Source: Amycolatopsis benzoatilytica AK 16/65 (lineage in GTDB: Bacteria > Actinomycetota > Actinomycetes > Mycobacteriales > Pseudonocardiaceae). From it: DNA of 64,000 bases. A program made the translations under genes and the position numbers. The DNA lies in contig NZ_KB912942.1 of assembly GCF_000383915.1 (NCBI RefSeq), forward strand, positions 5,296,367 to 5,360,366, written 5' to 3'. Below are positions 53,237 to 62,489 of the stretch, one piece after another. How positions within the stretch are numbered: the stretch's first letter is position 1; the number at the start of each line of letters is the position of its first letter. The notes under the pieces are model-generated. The model worked only from the letters and a program-made list of their open reading frames with translations, searched no databases and had not been told where the DNA came from.

Positions 53237-54187
53237 TCCACGCGCGCGGTCTTTGCGATGGTGTCGAATGCACCGGCACCTCCGGCATTGGCGATGAGAC
53301 GACGCTCTGTTCAGGTCAGCGGATGCCCGGTGGCCGCGAGCCCCGGCGCCGAGGTCAAGACAAGCAGGGCAGCCGGCGACGAGGTTTACCGCGGCCGCCG
53401 GGAATGCGAACGAACACCAGACGCGCTGGCGGCTGCCCCACAGCGCCCGACGGCCGCAGCAGCGGGCAAACGCCATTGCTGCAGGCGCGGCCAAGCAGGC
53501 ACGGCAACGCGTCTCGGCCGGTAACGGCGCAAGAGACTACGGCTGCCGCGGCCTGGTCCCAATCGACGCAGCAGCCGGTGCGCAGGGCGAGCATCGCCGG
53601 CTCCCTATGGCCTGCCATTCCGCTGCGAGCCGAGGCAATCCCGCTCTGGCGCGGCGTTCACGCGGATTGACCGAGGCAGGAGTTCCGCGAGGCTGCCTCG
53701 CGGGTTCGCATCGCGTGCGGGCAATTGCTTTGTGTCACCGAGTTCATTGGCCCGGGTCCGTGCTGGTCCTCCGGTCACGCAGGACGCGGGCGGGGCATAT
53801 GCAGGATCGGAGGATCCGCAGTCCCCGCGCTGCCAGGCGGTGAACCGCACCACCGCGGCCGCCCGGTGCCATCGACGAGTTCAGAAACCTCAGCGGACGA
53901 GCCCGCCCAGAAAGGCAGCCTCGGGACAAGTTGCCGTCCCCGGAGCAGATCGACCAGCAAGGCCGCAACCGCCGGGAATAGCCCCGGCTTTCGGGCTGCG
54001 CGGAAGCAGCCTTCCGCAGAGAAGATCCCACTTCCAGGCCGTCGACCGGGGTCTCCGTCATTTTCTCCGCTCTCAAAGAGTCGATCTTGTGCACTACTTG
54101 CACAGCTTGTGCACTATCTACTACATTCCAGCGCTGACAAGCGCCGGGCGGAACTCCGCGGCGCGACCGTGGTCAAGGAGGATCGCG
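53237..54187. other. ~950-bp intergenic region
   Basis: Frames extending from the MFS gene and on the opposite strand run through it, but translations are Arg/Pro-rich and unlike any family. I see no gene. The last 105 bases hold the MFS promoter and repeated motif. Confidence 0.5.
54086..54127 (+). promoter_or_regulatory. promoter and 20-bp-period repeats upstream of MFS operon
   Basis: CTTGTGCACTA occurs at 54086-54096 and identically at 54106-54116, a period of exactly 20 bp, with a partial copy CTTGCACA between. TTGCAC (54098-54103) and TACATT (54122-54127), 18 bp apart, form a possible promoter overlapped by the second copy. A likely operator for the IclR-type regulator at 56813. Confidence 0.55.
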
Positions 54188-55528
54188 ATGGACAGGACGT
54201 CCTCGGCTGCCAAGCCGGGCATCGCACGAGGCGGAATCGCCGAGACGACGCTGCGCCGCGTGCGGTGGCGGATCTTGCCGCTGATCGTGGTGCTGTACCT
54301 GGTCGCCTATCTGGACCGGAACAACGTCGGTTTCGCCAAGGCCGGGCTGGCGCACGATCTCGGCATCCAGGACGCCGCCTACGGGCTCGGCGCGGGTATC
54401 TTCTTCATCGGCTACGTGCTGCTGGAGATTCCCAGCAACGCGGCGATGTACCGGTTCGGCGCGCGGCGGTGGATCTCGCGCATCCTCGTCAGCTGGGGCG
54501 TGCTGGCGACCGCGATGGCCCTGGTGTCCGGCGAGACGTCGTTCTTGGTGCTCCGGTTCCTGCTCGGCGCGGCGGAGGCGGGGTTCTTCCCGGCCGTGGT
54601 CTTCTACTTCACCCTGTGGTTCCCGGCCGCGCAGCGAGTGGCGGTGCTCGGCATCTTCGTGCTGGCGCAGCCGGTGGCCAATGCGGTGGGCGCGCCGTTG
54701 TCCGGCGCGATCCTCGATCTGGACGGCCACTGGGGCCTGCACGGCTGGCAGTGGGTCTTCGTCGTCGAGGGGCTTCCGGCGATCGTGCTGGGCGTGCTGA
54801 CGTTGTTCTGGCTGACTGACCGGCCGGAGGACGCCGCCTGGTTGAGCGAGCAACAGCGTGCCTGGCTGACCCAGATGATGAACGCCGAACTCGCCGCCAA
54901 CGCCTCGCCCGCGCGCCGGCCTTTCCTCGCCGGGTTGAAATCGCGGCGCGCATGGGTTTACGGGGTGCTGAACTTCGGCATGGTGTGCGGGATCTACGGC
55001 CTGGGCCTGTGGCTGCCGACGATCGTCAAGAGCCTCGGCCATTTCGGCAACTCCGCGCTGGGCTGGCTGGTGATGGTCCCCTACGCCGCGGCCGTTCCGT
55101 GCGTGTACTGGTGGAGCCGCCGCGCCGACCGCACCGGGCGGAGGGCGCTGCACGCGAGCGTCAGCATGGTCGTGGCCGCTGTCGGCCTCGTGGCCGCGGG
55201 TTACCTCTTGCCGGTCAGCGCGACCCTGGCGCTGATCTTCCTGTCCATGGCCGCGATCGGGATCTTCTCGGCCATCGCGCCGTTCCTCTCCATCCCGGCC
55301 GCGCTCTTCTCCGGCGCCGCGGCCGCCGCGAGCCTTGGCCTGGTCAACTCGCTCGGCAATATCGGCGGTTTCGTCGCGCCGTACGCGGTCGGCCTCATCA
55401 AGTCGGCGACCGGGAGCGACCGGCTCGGGCTGACGTTCCTGGCCGCCTGCCTCATCGTCACCGCCGCGGCCACCTACCGCTACGCCAACCGTCGTCCCGA
55501 GGGCAATACCGCCGCCCGCGCGTCATGA
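54188..55528 (+). CDS. MFS transporter, anion:cation symporter (ACS) family
   Basis: 446 residues with twelve hydrophobic segments. The motif LVAYLDRNNVGFAKAGL in helix 1 and GAAEAGFFPAVVFYFTLWFP in helix 4-5 are ACS-family signatures (sugar acids, phthalate, hydroxyphenylacetate, tartrate). ATG at 54188 follows AAGGAGG; the longer upstream frame is not conserved. First gene of a run with an SDR, a RbsD/FucU protein and an IclR regulator, so it probably imports the compound that the SDR oxidises. Confidence 0.93.
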   Translation: MDRTSSAAKPGIARGGIAETTLRRVRWRILPLIVVLYLVAYLDRNNVGFAKAGLAHDLGIQDAAYGLGAGIFFIGYVLLEIPSNAAMYRFGARRWISRILVSWGVLATAMALVSGETSFLVLRFLLGAAEAGFFPAVVFYFTLWFPAAQRVAVLGIFVLAQPVANAVGAPLSGAILDLDGHWGLHGWQWVFVVEGLPAIVLGVLTLFWLTDRPEDAAWLSEQQRAWLTQMMNAELAANASPARRPFLAGLKSRRAWVYGVLNFGMVCGIYGLGLWLPTIVKSLGHFGNSALGWLVMVPYAAAVPCVYWWSRRADRTGRRALHASVSMVVAAVGLVAAGYLLPVSATLALIFLSMAAIGIFSAIAPFLSIPAALFSGAAAAASLGLVNSLGNIGGFVAPYAVGLIKSATGSDRLGLTFLAACLIVTAAATYRYANRRPEGNTAARAS

Positions 55529-55563
55529 CGAACGCTCCAGCACACCATCTGACGGGAGAGAAC

Positions 55564-56328
55564 ATGGATCAGCTGCTCGCCGGGAAAACCGCGTTGGTGA
55601 CCGGTGGCGGGGTCGGCATCGGGAAGGCGATCGCGCAGCTGTTCGCGCGGGAGGGGGCCCGGATCGCGATCACCTACCGCACGCACGAACCGGATCCCCA
55701 GTTCTTCGAAGACGTCACGCGTTCGACCGGCAGGGAACCGCTGGCACTCGCGGCCGACGCCACCGACCCGGCGCAGGTCTCCGACGCGATCGCGGCCGTC
55801 GAGGACGGCCTGGGCGGGTTGGACGTGCTAGTCAACAATGTCGGCGGGCTGGTCCAGCGGGCCACCCTCGGCGAGCTGACGCTCGAGCTGTGGCAGTCAA
55901 TCCTCCGCGTCAACCTCGACAGCACCTTCCTCTTCAGCCAGGGCGCCTTGCCGCTGCTGCGCCGCGGATCGGGCGGGCGCATCGTCAACGTCGCCTCGCT
56001 GGCCGGCCACACCGGCGGGCACCCCGGCGCGCTGGCCTACGCCACCTCCAAGGCCGCACTGTTCGGGTTCACCCGTGCCCTGGCGACCGAACTCGCGCCG
56101 GACGGCATCACCGTCAACAGCCTGGCGCCAGGTTTCATCGAAGCGACGCCTTTCCACGACACCTTCACCACCGCCGAGTCCAAAGCGCGCACCGTCGCCG
56201 GCATCCCGCTCGGCCGCGCCGGTGCCCCCGAGGACGTGGCCGGAGCGGCCCTGTGGCTGGCTTCGCGCTACGCCGGCTACGTCACCGGCACGGTCACCGA
56301 CGTCAACGGCGGCCAGTACCTCCGATAA
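55564..56328 (+). CDS. SDR-family dehydrogenase
   Basis: 254 residues of the classical short-chain dehydrogenase family: cofactor loop TGGGVGIG (13-20), NNVGG (91-95), catalytic Asn117, Ser145, Tyr159 and Lys163 (YATSK). Residues after the second strand (TYRTHEPD) suggest NADP(H) rather than NAD(H), but this is uncertain. ATG at 55564 with GGGAGAG upstream, 35 bases after the MFS stop. Probably oxidises an imported sugar or hydroxy acid. Confidence 0.92.
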   Translation: MDQLLAGKTALVTGGGVGIGKAIAQLFAREGARIAITYRTHEPDPQFFEDVTRSTGREPLALAADATDPAQVSDAIAAVEDGLGGLDVLVNNVGGLVQRATLGELTLELWQSILRVNLDSTFLFSQGALPLLRRGSGGRIVNVASLAGHTGGHPGALAYATSKAALFGFTRALATELAPDGITVNSLAPGFIEATPFHDTFTTAESKARTVAGIPLGRAGAPEDVAGAALWLASRYAGYVTGTVTDVNGGQYLR

Positions 56329-56350
56329 GCCGCACAAGGAGAATTCAGCG

Positions 56351-56782
56351 ATGATCGCGAGCACCGTCACCCACCCCGAAGTGCTGGCCTCGCTGGCCCG
56401 CACCGGGCACGGCTCCACCGTGCTCGTCACCGACGGGCACTGGGCGGTCAACCGCGTCGGGCGCCAGGCCCGAACGGTTTTCCTCAATCTCACCGCCGGC
56501 ACGCCGACCGTGCCCGAGGTGGCATCCGCCGTGCGCGACACCGTCCGGATCGACCGCATCACCCAGATGCGGCCCGGCCCGGAAGGCCTGCCCAGCGAAG
56601 TCCAGGACCAGACCGCGGAGCTGTTTCCCGCCGACGTGCCACGCTCGCTGGTGTCCCGGGAAGAGTTCTACGCGCTGGCCGGCAGCGACGACCTCGTGCT
56701 GGCGGTCGTCACAGGAGACCTGCGGAAGTTCGGCAACGTACTGCTGCACGTCGGCGTGCTCCCCGCCGCCGAGCTCTCGTAG
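56351..56782 (+). CDS. RbsD/FucU-family sugar mutarotase
   Basis: 143 residues. The N-terminal HPEVLASLARTGHGSTVLVTD matches RbsD/FucU, with the catalytic His at position 20. The C-terminal TGDLRKFGNVLLHVGVL corresponds to the TGE..PYxNIILRxGV motif, with the active-site Tyr replaced by Phe. Family members interconvert pyranose and furanose or anomeric forms of ribose or fucose, preparing them for the next enzyme. ATG follows AAGGAGA, 22 bases after the SDR gene. Together with the SDR it suggests catabolism of a (deoxy)sugar. Confidence 0.85.
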   Translation: MIASTVTHPEVLASLARTGHGSTVLVTDGHWAVNRVGRQARTVFLNLTAGTPTVPEVASAVRDTVRIDRITQMRPGPEGLPSEVQDQTAELFPADVPRSLVSREEFYALAGSDDLVLAVVTGDLRKFGNVLLHVGVLPAAELS

Positions 56783-56812
56783 CATTGTGCGGTCAGCGCA
56801 CTCGCGGCGGAA

Positions 56813-57622
56813 ATGCTGCACCCGGCGGAGGAGCACCAGCCCAGAATGGCCCAGACAGTCCAGCGCGCGATCGACATCCTGGAGTTCTGCAGCATCCGGC
56901 CGCGCGCCCTGGCGGAGATCAGCGACATGTGCGGGGTGCATCGCACCACTGCGCTGCGGCTGCTGCAGACGCTCGAAGGAGCCGGTTTCGTCCGCAAAGA
57001 CGAGCGCGGCCGGTACGGCGTCGGGTTCCGGCTGGCGGCGCTGTCGGAGTCCGCGTTGGCGCAATTCGACCTCCGCACGCTGGTCCACCGCCACATCGTC
57101 GACCTCAGCGAGCGGGTCGGGCAGACCGTGCAATTCGCGGTCCGGCAACGCGACCGCATCGTCTACGTGGACAAGATCGAACCCGCCGGCTCGATCCACC
57201 TGGACACGCGCATCGGCGGGTACGTCGTCGTGCACACCGCAGGCGTCAGCAAGGCGATCCTCGCCCATCTGCCGCCTCAGGAGGCGGACGCGATCCTCGA
57301 CCGCGCGACTTTCGAGAGGTTCACCGACGCCACGCTGACCACCCGCGCGGCGTTCGAAGAACGCCTCGGCGAGGTCCGGCGGCAGGGCTGGGCCTACGAC
57401 GACGGCGAATACGAGACCATCTCGAACTGCGTCGCCGCGCCGGTGTGGGACTACACCGGCGACGTCGCAGGCGCGATCAGCATCACCTCGATCAAAACGC
57501 AGGCCGACCTCGGCGAACTGCGCCGGCTGCTGCCCGAACTACTGGCCACCACGGAAGCGGTTTCCCGGGATCTCGGCCACCTCCGCGAGCCGGAGAAGCC
57601 GGCGGCCGGCGAAGACGACTGA
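56813..57622 (+). CDS. IclR-family transcriptional regulator
   Basis: 269 residues. N-terminal winged helix (TVQRAIDILEFCSIRPRALA, EISDMCGVHRTTALRLLQTL) and a C-terminal effector domain (VYVDKIEPAGSIHLDTRIGG, VVHTAGVSKAILAHLP, ISNCVAAPVWDYTGDVAGAI). The ATG at 56846 (MAQTVQRA) is an alternative start closer to the domain. Last gene of the MFS-SDR-RbsD run and probably its repressor. Confidence 0.92.
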   Translation: MLHPAEEHQPRMAQTVQRAIDILEFCSIRPRALAEISDMCGVHRTTALRLLQTLEGAGFVRKDERGRYGVGFRLAALSESALAQFDLRTLVHRHIVDLSERVGQTVQFAVRQRDRIVYVDKIEPAGSIHLDTRIGGYVVVHTAGVSKAILAHLPPQEADAILDRATFERFTDATLTTRAAFEERLGEVRRQGWAYDDGEYETISNCVAAPVWDYTGDVAGAISITSIKTQADLGELRRLLPELLATTEAVSRDLGHLREPEKPAAGEDD

Positions 57623-57636
57623 GCCGTCTTCGCCGG
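57606..57636. terminator. bidirectional terminator overlapping the IclR stop codon
   Basis: Perfect 12-bp arms CCGGCGAAGACG / CGTCTTCGCCGG with a 7-base loop that contains the TGA. It separates the IclR gene from the convergent permease gene. Confidence 0.75.
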
Positions 57637-57658
57637 TGCCCCAGATCGACCGGCTGGA

Positions 57659-59098
57659 TCAGACGTCGGCGGACTGCCCGCGACGCCTAGCCCGCCTGGC
57701 GAGTGCGACGTAGAGACCGGCCGAAACGCCGAGGCCGACGAACGCGGAGAGATCGGCCTCGCCCAGTGCCTCCGCGACGGGACCCACATAGAGGCCGGGA
57801 ACGCTGAAGAACGGGACCATCACCGCGAAGCCGGCCAGATAGGCGGTCAACCCGGCGGCGGACCACCGGCCGTACTGGCCGCCGTAGCGGCGGAGCAGAT
57901 CGCCGACGTCGTACTCGCCCCGGCGCAGCAGGTAGTAGTCGACGAGGTTGACGGCCGTCCACGGAATCATGAAATAGAGCAACAGCAACAGAAAGTTGTG
58001 GAAGTTGTCGAGAAACTGGCCCGGCGCGAACAGGGCCAGCAGCAGCCCGGCTCCCCCGCCGGCCGCGACCGCGGCGATCCGCTTGGCGCGGGTCGGCCGC
58101 AGCGCGCGAATCGAGTCGGCCATCGACAGCAGCGTGATGCTCGCGGTGTAGAGGTTGACCGCGGACACGGCGACGAGGCCGAGCACCGAGTAGATCGCGA
58201 CCAGCATGCCGAAGCCGTGGAACACCGTGTCGCCGGCGATGATCACCGCGCGGACCGGACTGAGCTTCGGATAGGCCGTGCCGAGATAGCTGCCGAGACC
58301 GATGAGCCAGATCGCCGCGACGGAAGAACCGGTGTAGGTCCAGGCGAACGGGGCGACGTGGCCCACGCTGGGCTTAAGGTAGCGCGAGTAGTCGGAGACA
58401 TAGGGTGCCCAAGCCAGCTGCCAGCCCGAGACCAGCCCGAACATCACCAGGAATCCCGACCCGCTGAACGACGAGGGCGCGAACTGGCCAGCGGACAGCG
58501 GAACGTGCAATGGGACAGCCACCGTCAGCACGCCGAACAGCAGCAGGAACGGGTAAGCGAGCCAGCGTTCGGCCGCGTGGAGAGCGCGATAGCCCACGAC
58601 CGCGAGCACCACCGCGAGCACCCCGCCGCCGATCACTCCCCACGGTGCGGCTTCGCCAGTGCCGCCGGCGGCCGCCTGACCGATGAGCTGCAGGTTGAAG
58701 ATGTTGAAGCCGAGCAGCATGAGCACCACGAACACCATCGGCAGCAGCACGCCCAGGAAGCCGAACTGCGCCCGCGACTGGATCATCTGCGGCAGGCCCA
58801 GGTGCGGTCCCTGCGCGGAGTGGAACGCCATGAAGAACGTGCCGAACAGCGCCCCCGCGACGATGCCCGCGATCGAGGTGAAGAACGAGGCGCCGATCTC
58901 CGGGCCGATGAAGCCGACCGCGAGCGCGGTCAGCTGGGCGTTCACCATGAACCACAGCGTGCCCAGGTGCCAGGTCCGGCCGTGGCGTTCGGCAACCGGC
59001 ACCACTTCGATGGAATGGCGTTCGACCACCGATGCGGCACGGTGCGTGGCCGAGGCGTCCGGCGGTGCGTCCGCGGAACCCCGTGGGGAGGTGCTCAT
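57659..59098 (-). CDS. NCS1-family nucleobase/hydantoin-type permease
   Basis: 479 residues with twelve hydrophobic segments. The N-terminal ERHSIEVVPVAERHGRTWHL is typical of the cytosine/purine/hydantoin NCS1 family, and helix 1 follows as FMVNAQLTALAVGFIGPEIG. Substrate specificity is not evident. It lies divergent from a PucR-type regulator, a family that often controls purine and other nitrogen-compound use, so uptake of a nitrogenous ring compound is likely (inference). Confidence 0.9.
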   Translation of the reverse strand: MSTSPRGSADAPPDASATHRAASVVERHSIEVVPVAERHGRTWHLGTLWFMVNAQLTALAVGFIGPEIGASFFTSIAGIVAGALFGTFFMAFHSAQGPHLGLPQMIQSRAQFGFLGVLLPMVFVVLMLLGFNIFNLQLIGQAAAGGTGEAAPWGVIGGGVLAVVLAVVGYRALHAAERWLAYPFLLLFGVLTVAVPLHVPLSAGQFAPSSFSGSGFLVMFGLVSGWQLAWAPYVSDYSRYLKPSVGHVAPFAWTYTGSSVAAIWLIGLGSYLGTAYPKLSPVRAVIIAGDTVFHGFGMLVAIYSVLGLVAVSAVNLYTASITLLSMADSIRALRPTRAKRIAAVAAGGGAGLLLALFAPGQFLDNFHNFLLLLLYFMIPWTAVNLVDYYLLRRGEYDVGDLLRRYGGQYGRWSAAGLTAYLAGFAVMVPFFSVPGLYVGPVAEALGEADLSAFVGLGVSAGLYVALARRARRRGQSADV

Positions 59099-59247
59099 CC
59101 GTTTCTCCGTCCTGCGAGGGTGCGCCGTCGGAAGGCGACGGTAAAGCCGCGCCGACCGGGATCGTATGTGCGCCTGCCCAGCGTTGCGGGTGTTCGGCTG
59201 GGCAATTGCCCGACGCCTGCCGCGGCCTGATGTGGCAGGCTGGGCCG

Positions 59248-60774
59248 ATGTCGGTGTACGTCGCGGATCTGCTCGCCGACGAACAGCTCCGCTTGTCGGC
59301 GGTGGCTGGACCGAGCAACGGATCGGCGTCGCCGATCAGCTGGGTGTCCACCACCGAGCTCGACGATCCGGTCCGGTTCCTGCGCGGCGGCGAGCTCGTG
59401 CTCACCACCGCGCTCCGGCGCCGTTCCCGGGACCAGTGGGACCGGCTGGTGCGGGATCTGACGGCCGTTCCGGTCGCCGCGATGTGCGTCGGGATCGGGC
59501 TGGTGCACGACAGCGTTCCGGCCGGCTTGCGCCAGGCGGCGAAGCGGCACGGGCTCGTCCTGCTGAGCTCGCCGGTCGAAGTGCCGTTCATCCAGATCAG
59601 CCGATGGGTCGCAGACCGAATCTTCGCCGAGCAGTACCGCCGGATCCGGGAAGCCGCACTGGTGCAGGACGAGATCACCGCCGCACTGCTGGCCGGCCGC
59701 GGACTGGAGCACGTCGTGCCCGCGCTGGCCCGGCGGCTGGACGCCGAGGTCGCGGTCGTCGGCGCGGCCGGCGAGGTCTGGGCGCAGTGGCCGCGCGGCC
59801 GGTCCTGGGGAATCGACGAACTAGTCCTGGCGACCGCGGCCGGGCCGGCGGAGGCGGACGCGGCCCGGCCCGGGGACACCGCGGTCGTCGCGTATCCGCT
59901 CCGGGTGGACGACGGGGTCGCCGGGTACCTCGCCGGCCGAGGCACACAGGACAGGCTCAGCGTGCTGTCCGCTGCCGCCAACCTGGTCGGCATGGAAGTC
60001 GGCAGGCGGCAGGCGCTTCTCTCCGGCCGCCGCGAGCTCCTGGCACAGGTGCTCGCCGATGTCCTGCACGAGTCGGTGCCGGTCTCGGACGCGCGGCGCA
60101 AACTCGCCGCGGCCGGCATCGACGCGGCGCAGGAGCACCGGGTGGTCGTCGCCAGCTCGGCGCGGCTGGGCGAGGTGTTCCGGAACCGGCCGCTCGACCT
60201 GGCCGCGCTGTTGCGCGGCGAGACCGACCTGCACCCGACCTGCCAAGTGGACGGCGACATCGTCGTGGTGGTGCCGGGATCCGCGGACGCGCTGGCCGCG
60301 GCCGGCGCGCTGGAGGGCTATCTCGCCGACAGAGACCGGCAGCCCCGGATCGGCGTGAGCGGCGGTCACCGCGGGCCGCGCGGCATCCGGATCGGCTACC
60401 ACGAGGCCCGGCACGCACAACGGCAGGGAACCGGCGTGCAGGTGTGCCGGACGTTGTCGCTGACCGGTCTGCTGACCAGCGGAGCGGATCTGCCGATAGC
60501 CGAGCTGGCGACCGCCCTGCTGGCCCCGTTGCGCGGTTACGACGCCCAGCACGGAGCGGAGCTGGAACACACCCTCCGGACCTACTTGGAGCACGACGGG
60601 TCCCCGGCCGCGACCTGCCGGGTGCTGCGGCTGCATCGCAATTCGCTGCGGTACCGCCTCGACCAGATCGAGCAGCTGGCCGGCAAACGGCTGTCGGCGA
60701 CCGAGGACCGTCTCGAACTGTGGCTGGCCCTGCGTGTGCTGGGCCCGTCCGAAGGCAGTTCGCCGGCGCGATGA
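59248..60774 (+). CDS. PucR-family transcriptional regulator
   Basis: 508 residues from the ATG at 59248. N-terminal PucR domain (~1-120: RFLRGGELVLTTALRRRSRD, MCVGIGLVHDSVPAGLRQAA), central GGDEF-like/PucR-linker region, and C-terminal PucR-type HTH (LRTYLEHDGSPAATCRVLRL, HRNSLRYRLDQIEQLAGKRL). Probably responds to the compound moved by the divergent NCS1 permease; the 149-base shared region should hold its sites. Confidence 0.93.
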   Translation: MSVYVADLLADEQLRLSAVAGPSNGSASPISWVSTTELDDPVRFLRGGELVLTTALRRRSRDQWDRLVRDLTAVPVAAMCVGIGLVHDSVPAGLRQAAKRHGLVLLSSPVEVPFIQISRWVADRIFAEQYRRIREAALVQDEITAALLAGRGLEHVVPALARRLDAEVAVVGAAGEVWAQWPRGRSWGIDELVLATAAGPAEADAARPGDTAVVAYPLRVDDGVAGYLAGRGTQDRLSVLSAAANLVGMEVGRRQALLSGRRELLAQVLADVLHESVPVSDARRKLAAAGIDAAQEHRVVVASSARLGEVFRNRPLDLAALLRGETDLHPTCQVDGDIVVVVPGSADALAAAGALEGYLADRDRQPRIGVSGGHRGPRGIRIGYHEARHAQRQGTGVQVCRTLSLTGLLTSGADLPIAELATALLAPLRGYDAQHGAELEHTLRTYLEHDGSPAATCRVLRLHRNSLRYRLDQIEQLAGKRLSATEDRLELWLALRVLGPSEGSSPAR

Positions 60775-60798
60775 ACGTCGTCGCCGGCGAGGACGTTC
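60773..60798. terminator. candidate hairpin after PucR gene
   Basis: GAACGTC (60773-60779) pairs with GACGTTC (60792-60798), with a GCCGGC-rich loop; it begins at the stop codon. Confidence 0.4.
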
Positions 60799-61174
60799 CG
60801 CAGTGGTCGCGTCGCGCCATTTCCTGATGCGGTCTTCGGCGGAACGCGGTGCGACGTCGAGGCAAATGACGGCTGCCCGGCCCGGACCACTGCAGGCGCA
60901 CACTCGCGGGGGATCGCATGAACCACCTACTGCGTGGCCCCGTCGCGCGGTGGCTGGACTAGGCACTGTGATCCGCAAGGCGGAGACAGCCCGCTTCACC
61001 GGTCAACCCGGAACCGGCAGCCGCAGCCGCGCATGAGTGCGTGTTCCATGGCGGTGGCTGTCAGCACGGTCGCGATGGCCTTCTCCGAGGAGCGGAACCA
61101 TGCATCCGCTTTGCGGTGGCCCGACCGAGCCGACGCCTCGGCAGCCGGCCCGGACCACCGGGCTCAGGGCCGGA
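60799..61174. other. no recognisable gene
   Basis: 376 bases between convergent PucR and acyl-CoA dehydrogenase genes. Short frames only, no ribosome-binding site or family match seen. Confidence 0.5.
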
Positions 61175-62350
61175 TCAGCCCTTCAGCAGCGCCCGCGCCA
61201 TCACCACCCGCTGGATCTGGTTGGTGCCCTCGTAAATCTGGGTGATCTTGGCGTCGCGCATCATCCGTTCGACCGGATGGTCGCGCACGTACCCGGCGCC
61301 GCCGAGCAGCTGCACGGCGTCGGTGGTCACCGACATCGCGGTGTCGGAAGCGAGGCATTTCGCCGCCGCACCGAGGAAAGCGAGATCGGGGGCACCGCTC
61401 TGCGCCGCCGCAGCGGCGCGGTAGGCAAGGGCGCGGGCGGCTTCGATGGCCATCGCCATGTCGGCGATCATGAACTGAACGCCCTGGAATTCCGCGATCG
61501 CCTGGCCGAATTGGCGCCGCTCCCGGACGTAGCCGACGGCGTAGTCGAGCGCGCCCTGGGCGATCCCGACCGCCTGCGCGGCGATCGAGACCCGAGTGTG
61601 GTCGAGCGTGGCCAGCGCCAGGTGCACTCCTCGGCCGCGCTCGCCGAGCAACCGGTCCGCGGGAATCCGGACCCCGTCCAGGTGCACTTCCCGGGTCACC
61701 GATCCGTGCAGGCCCATCTTCCGTTCCGGTGCCCCGTAAGCGATTCCGGCGTCGGCGGCCTCGACGAGAAACGCCGAAGCCGAGCGGCTGCCCGCGCCCG
61801 GGTCGGTCACCGCGAACACGACCAGCAAGCCCGCCTCGCCGGCCGAGGTGATCCAGCTCTTCGTGCCGTCGAGGCGCCAGCCGTCGCCGTCGCGCACCGC
61901 CCGGCACCGCATCGCGGCCACGTCGCTTCCGGCTTCGCGTTCGGAGATCGCGTAGGCGCACAAGACGTCACCGGTCGCCACTGAAGGCAGGTACCGGGCA
62001 CGCTGCTCCTCCGTCCCGCCCAGCAGCAGCGGTGTGACGCCGAGCTTGTTCGAGGTGAGCACCGTGGAGATGCCGGCCGAGACGCGGGCGATTTCCTCCA
62101 CCGCGACTGCCTGCGCCAGCGCGTCCGCCCCAGCGCCGGAGTACCTTTCCGGCACGCCCAGCGCGTGAAAACCGGCCGCGGTCAATTCCCGGTAGGCCGC
62201 GGGGGAAAACGCGTCCGCGGCATCGACCTCGGCCGCGATCGGGCCGAGCCGCTGCTGCGCGAACGCACGCACCGACGCGCGCAGGTCCTGGTACTCGTCC
62301 GGCAGCCGGAACGCTTCGCCCGTCGCGGGCGTCTGCTGAGTCGTCGTCAT
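61175..62350 (-). CDS. acyl-CoA dehydrogenase
   Basis: 391 residues from the ATG at 62350. Three-domain ACAD fold: helical N-terminus, beta domain with YAISEREAGSDVAAMRCRA and DGTKSWITSAGEAGLLVV (FAD-binding), and C-terminal helices with RRQFGQAIAEFQGVQFMIAD, VQLLGGAGYVRDHPVERMMR and the catalytic Glu in IYEGTNQIQ. Resembles short/branched-chain enzymes. Divergent from a CoA-transferase, so the two probably activate and oxidise an organic acid: CoA transfer, then alpha,beta-dehydrogenation. Confidence 0.94.
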   Translation of the reverse strand: MTTTQQTPATGEAFRLPDEYQDLRASVRAFAQQRLGPIAAEVDAADAFSPAAYRELTAAGFHALGVPERYSGAGADALAQAVAVEEIARVSAGISTVLTSNKLGVTPLLLGGTEEQRARYLPSVATGDVLCAYAISEREAGSDVAAMRCRAVRDGDGWRLDGTKSWITSAGEAGLLVVFAVTDPGAGSRSASAFLVEAADAGIAYGAPERKMGLHGSVTREVHLDGVRIPADRLLGERGRGVHLALATLDHTRVSIAAQAVGIAQGALDYAVGYVRERRQFGQAIAEFQGVQFMIADMAMAIEAARALAYRAAAAAQSGAPDLAFLGAAAKCLASDTAMSVTTDAVQLLGGAGYVRDHPVERMMRDAKITQIYEGTNQIQRVVMARALLKG

Positions 62351-62358
62351 GCTGCCAG

Positions 62359-62422
62359 TCAGGCAGGTCCGCCGCGCTGTCGGCAATGTGCGACTGCCTG
62401 AAAGCCGTTGCCTGCTTCAGGC
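62359..62422. promoter_or_regulatory. TCAGGC half-sites between divergent fatty-acid-type genes
   Basis: TCAGGCAG (62359-62366), its perfect complement CTGCCTGA (62394-62401) and TTCAGGC (62416-62422) in the 139-base divergent region. Arrangement suggests a shared operator for the two genes. Confidence 0.45.
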
Positions 62423-62489
62423 GACTGCCCATTTCCCGTGCGGCCACGGCTTCCTAGCGTCGGGCGCAGTCGACGCAAAGGAGCCAAAA

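Noticed and set aside
53732..54187. 152-codon N-terminal extension of the ACS transporter
   Set aside because: The extension is Arg/Pro-rich and crosses a promoter and repeat region; the ATG at 54188 has an AAGGAGG site and starts the conserved protein.
59166..60827. 553-codon frame overlapping the PucR gene in another plus-strand frame
   Set aside because: Arg/Gly-rich shadow of the PucR coding sequence.
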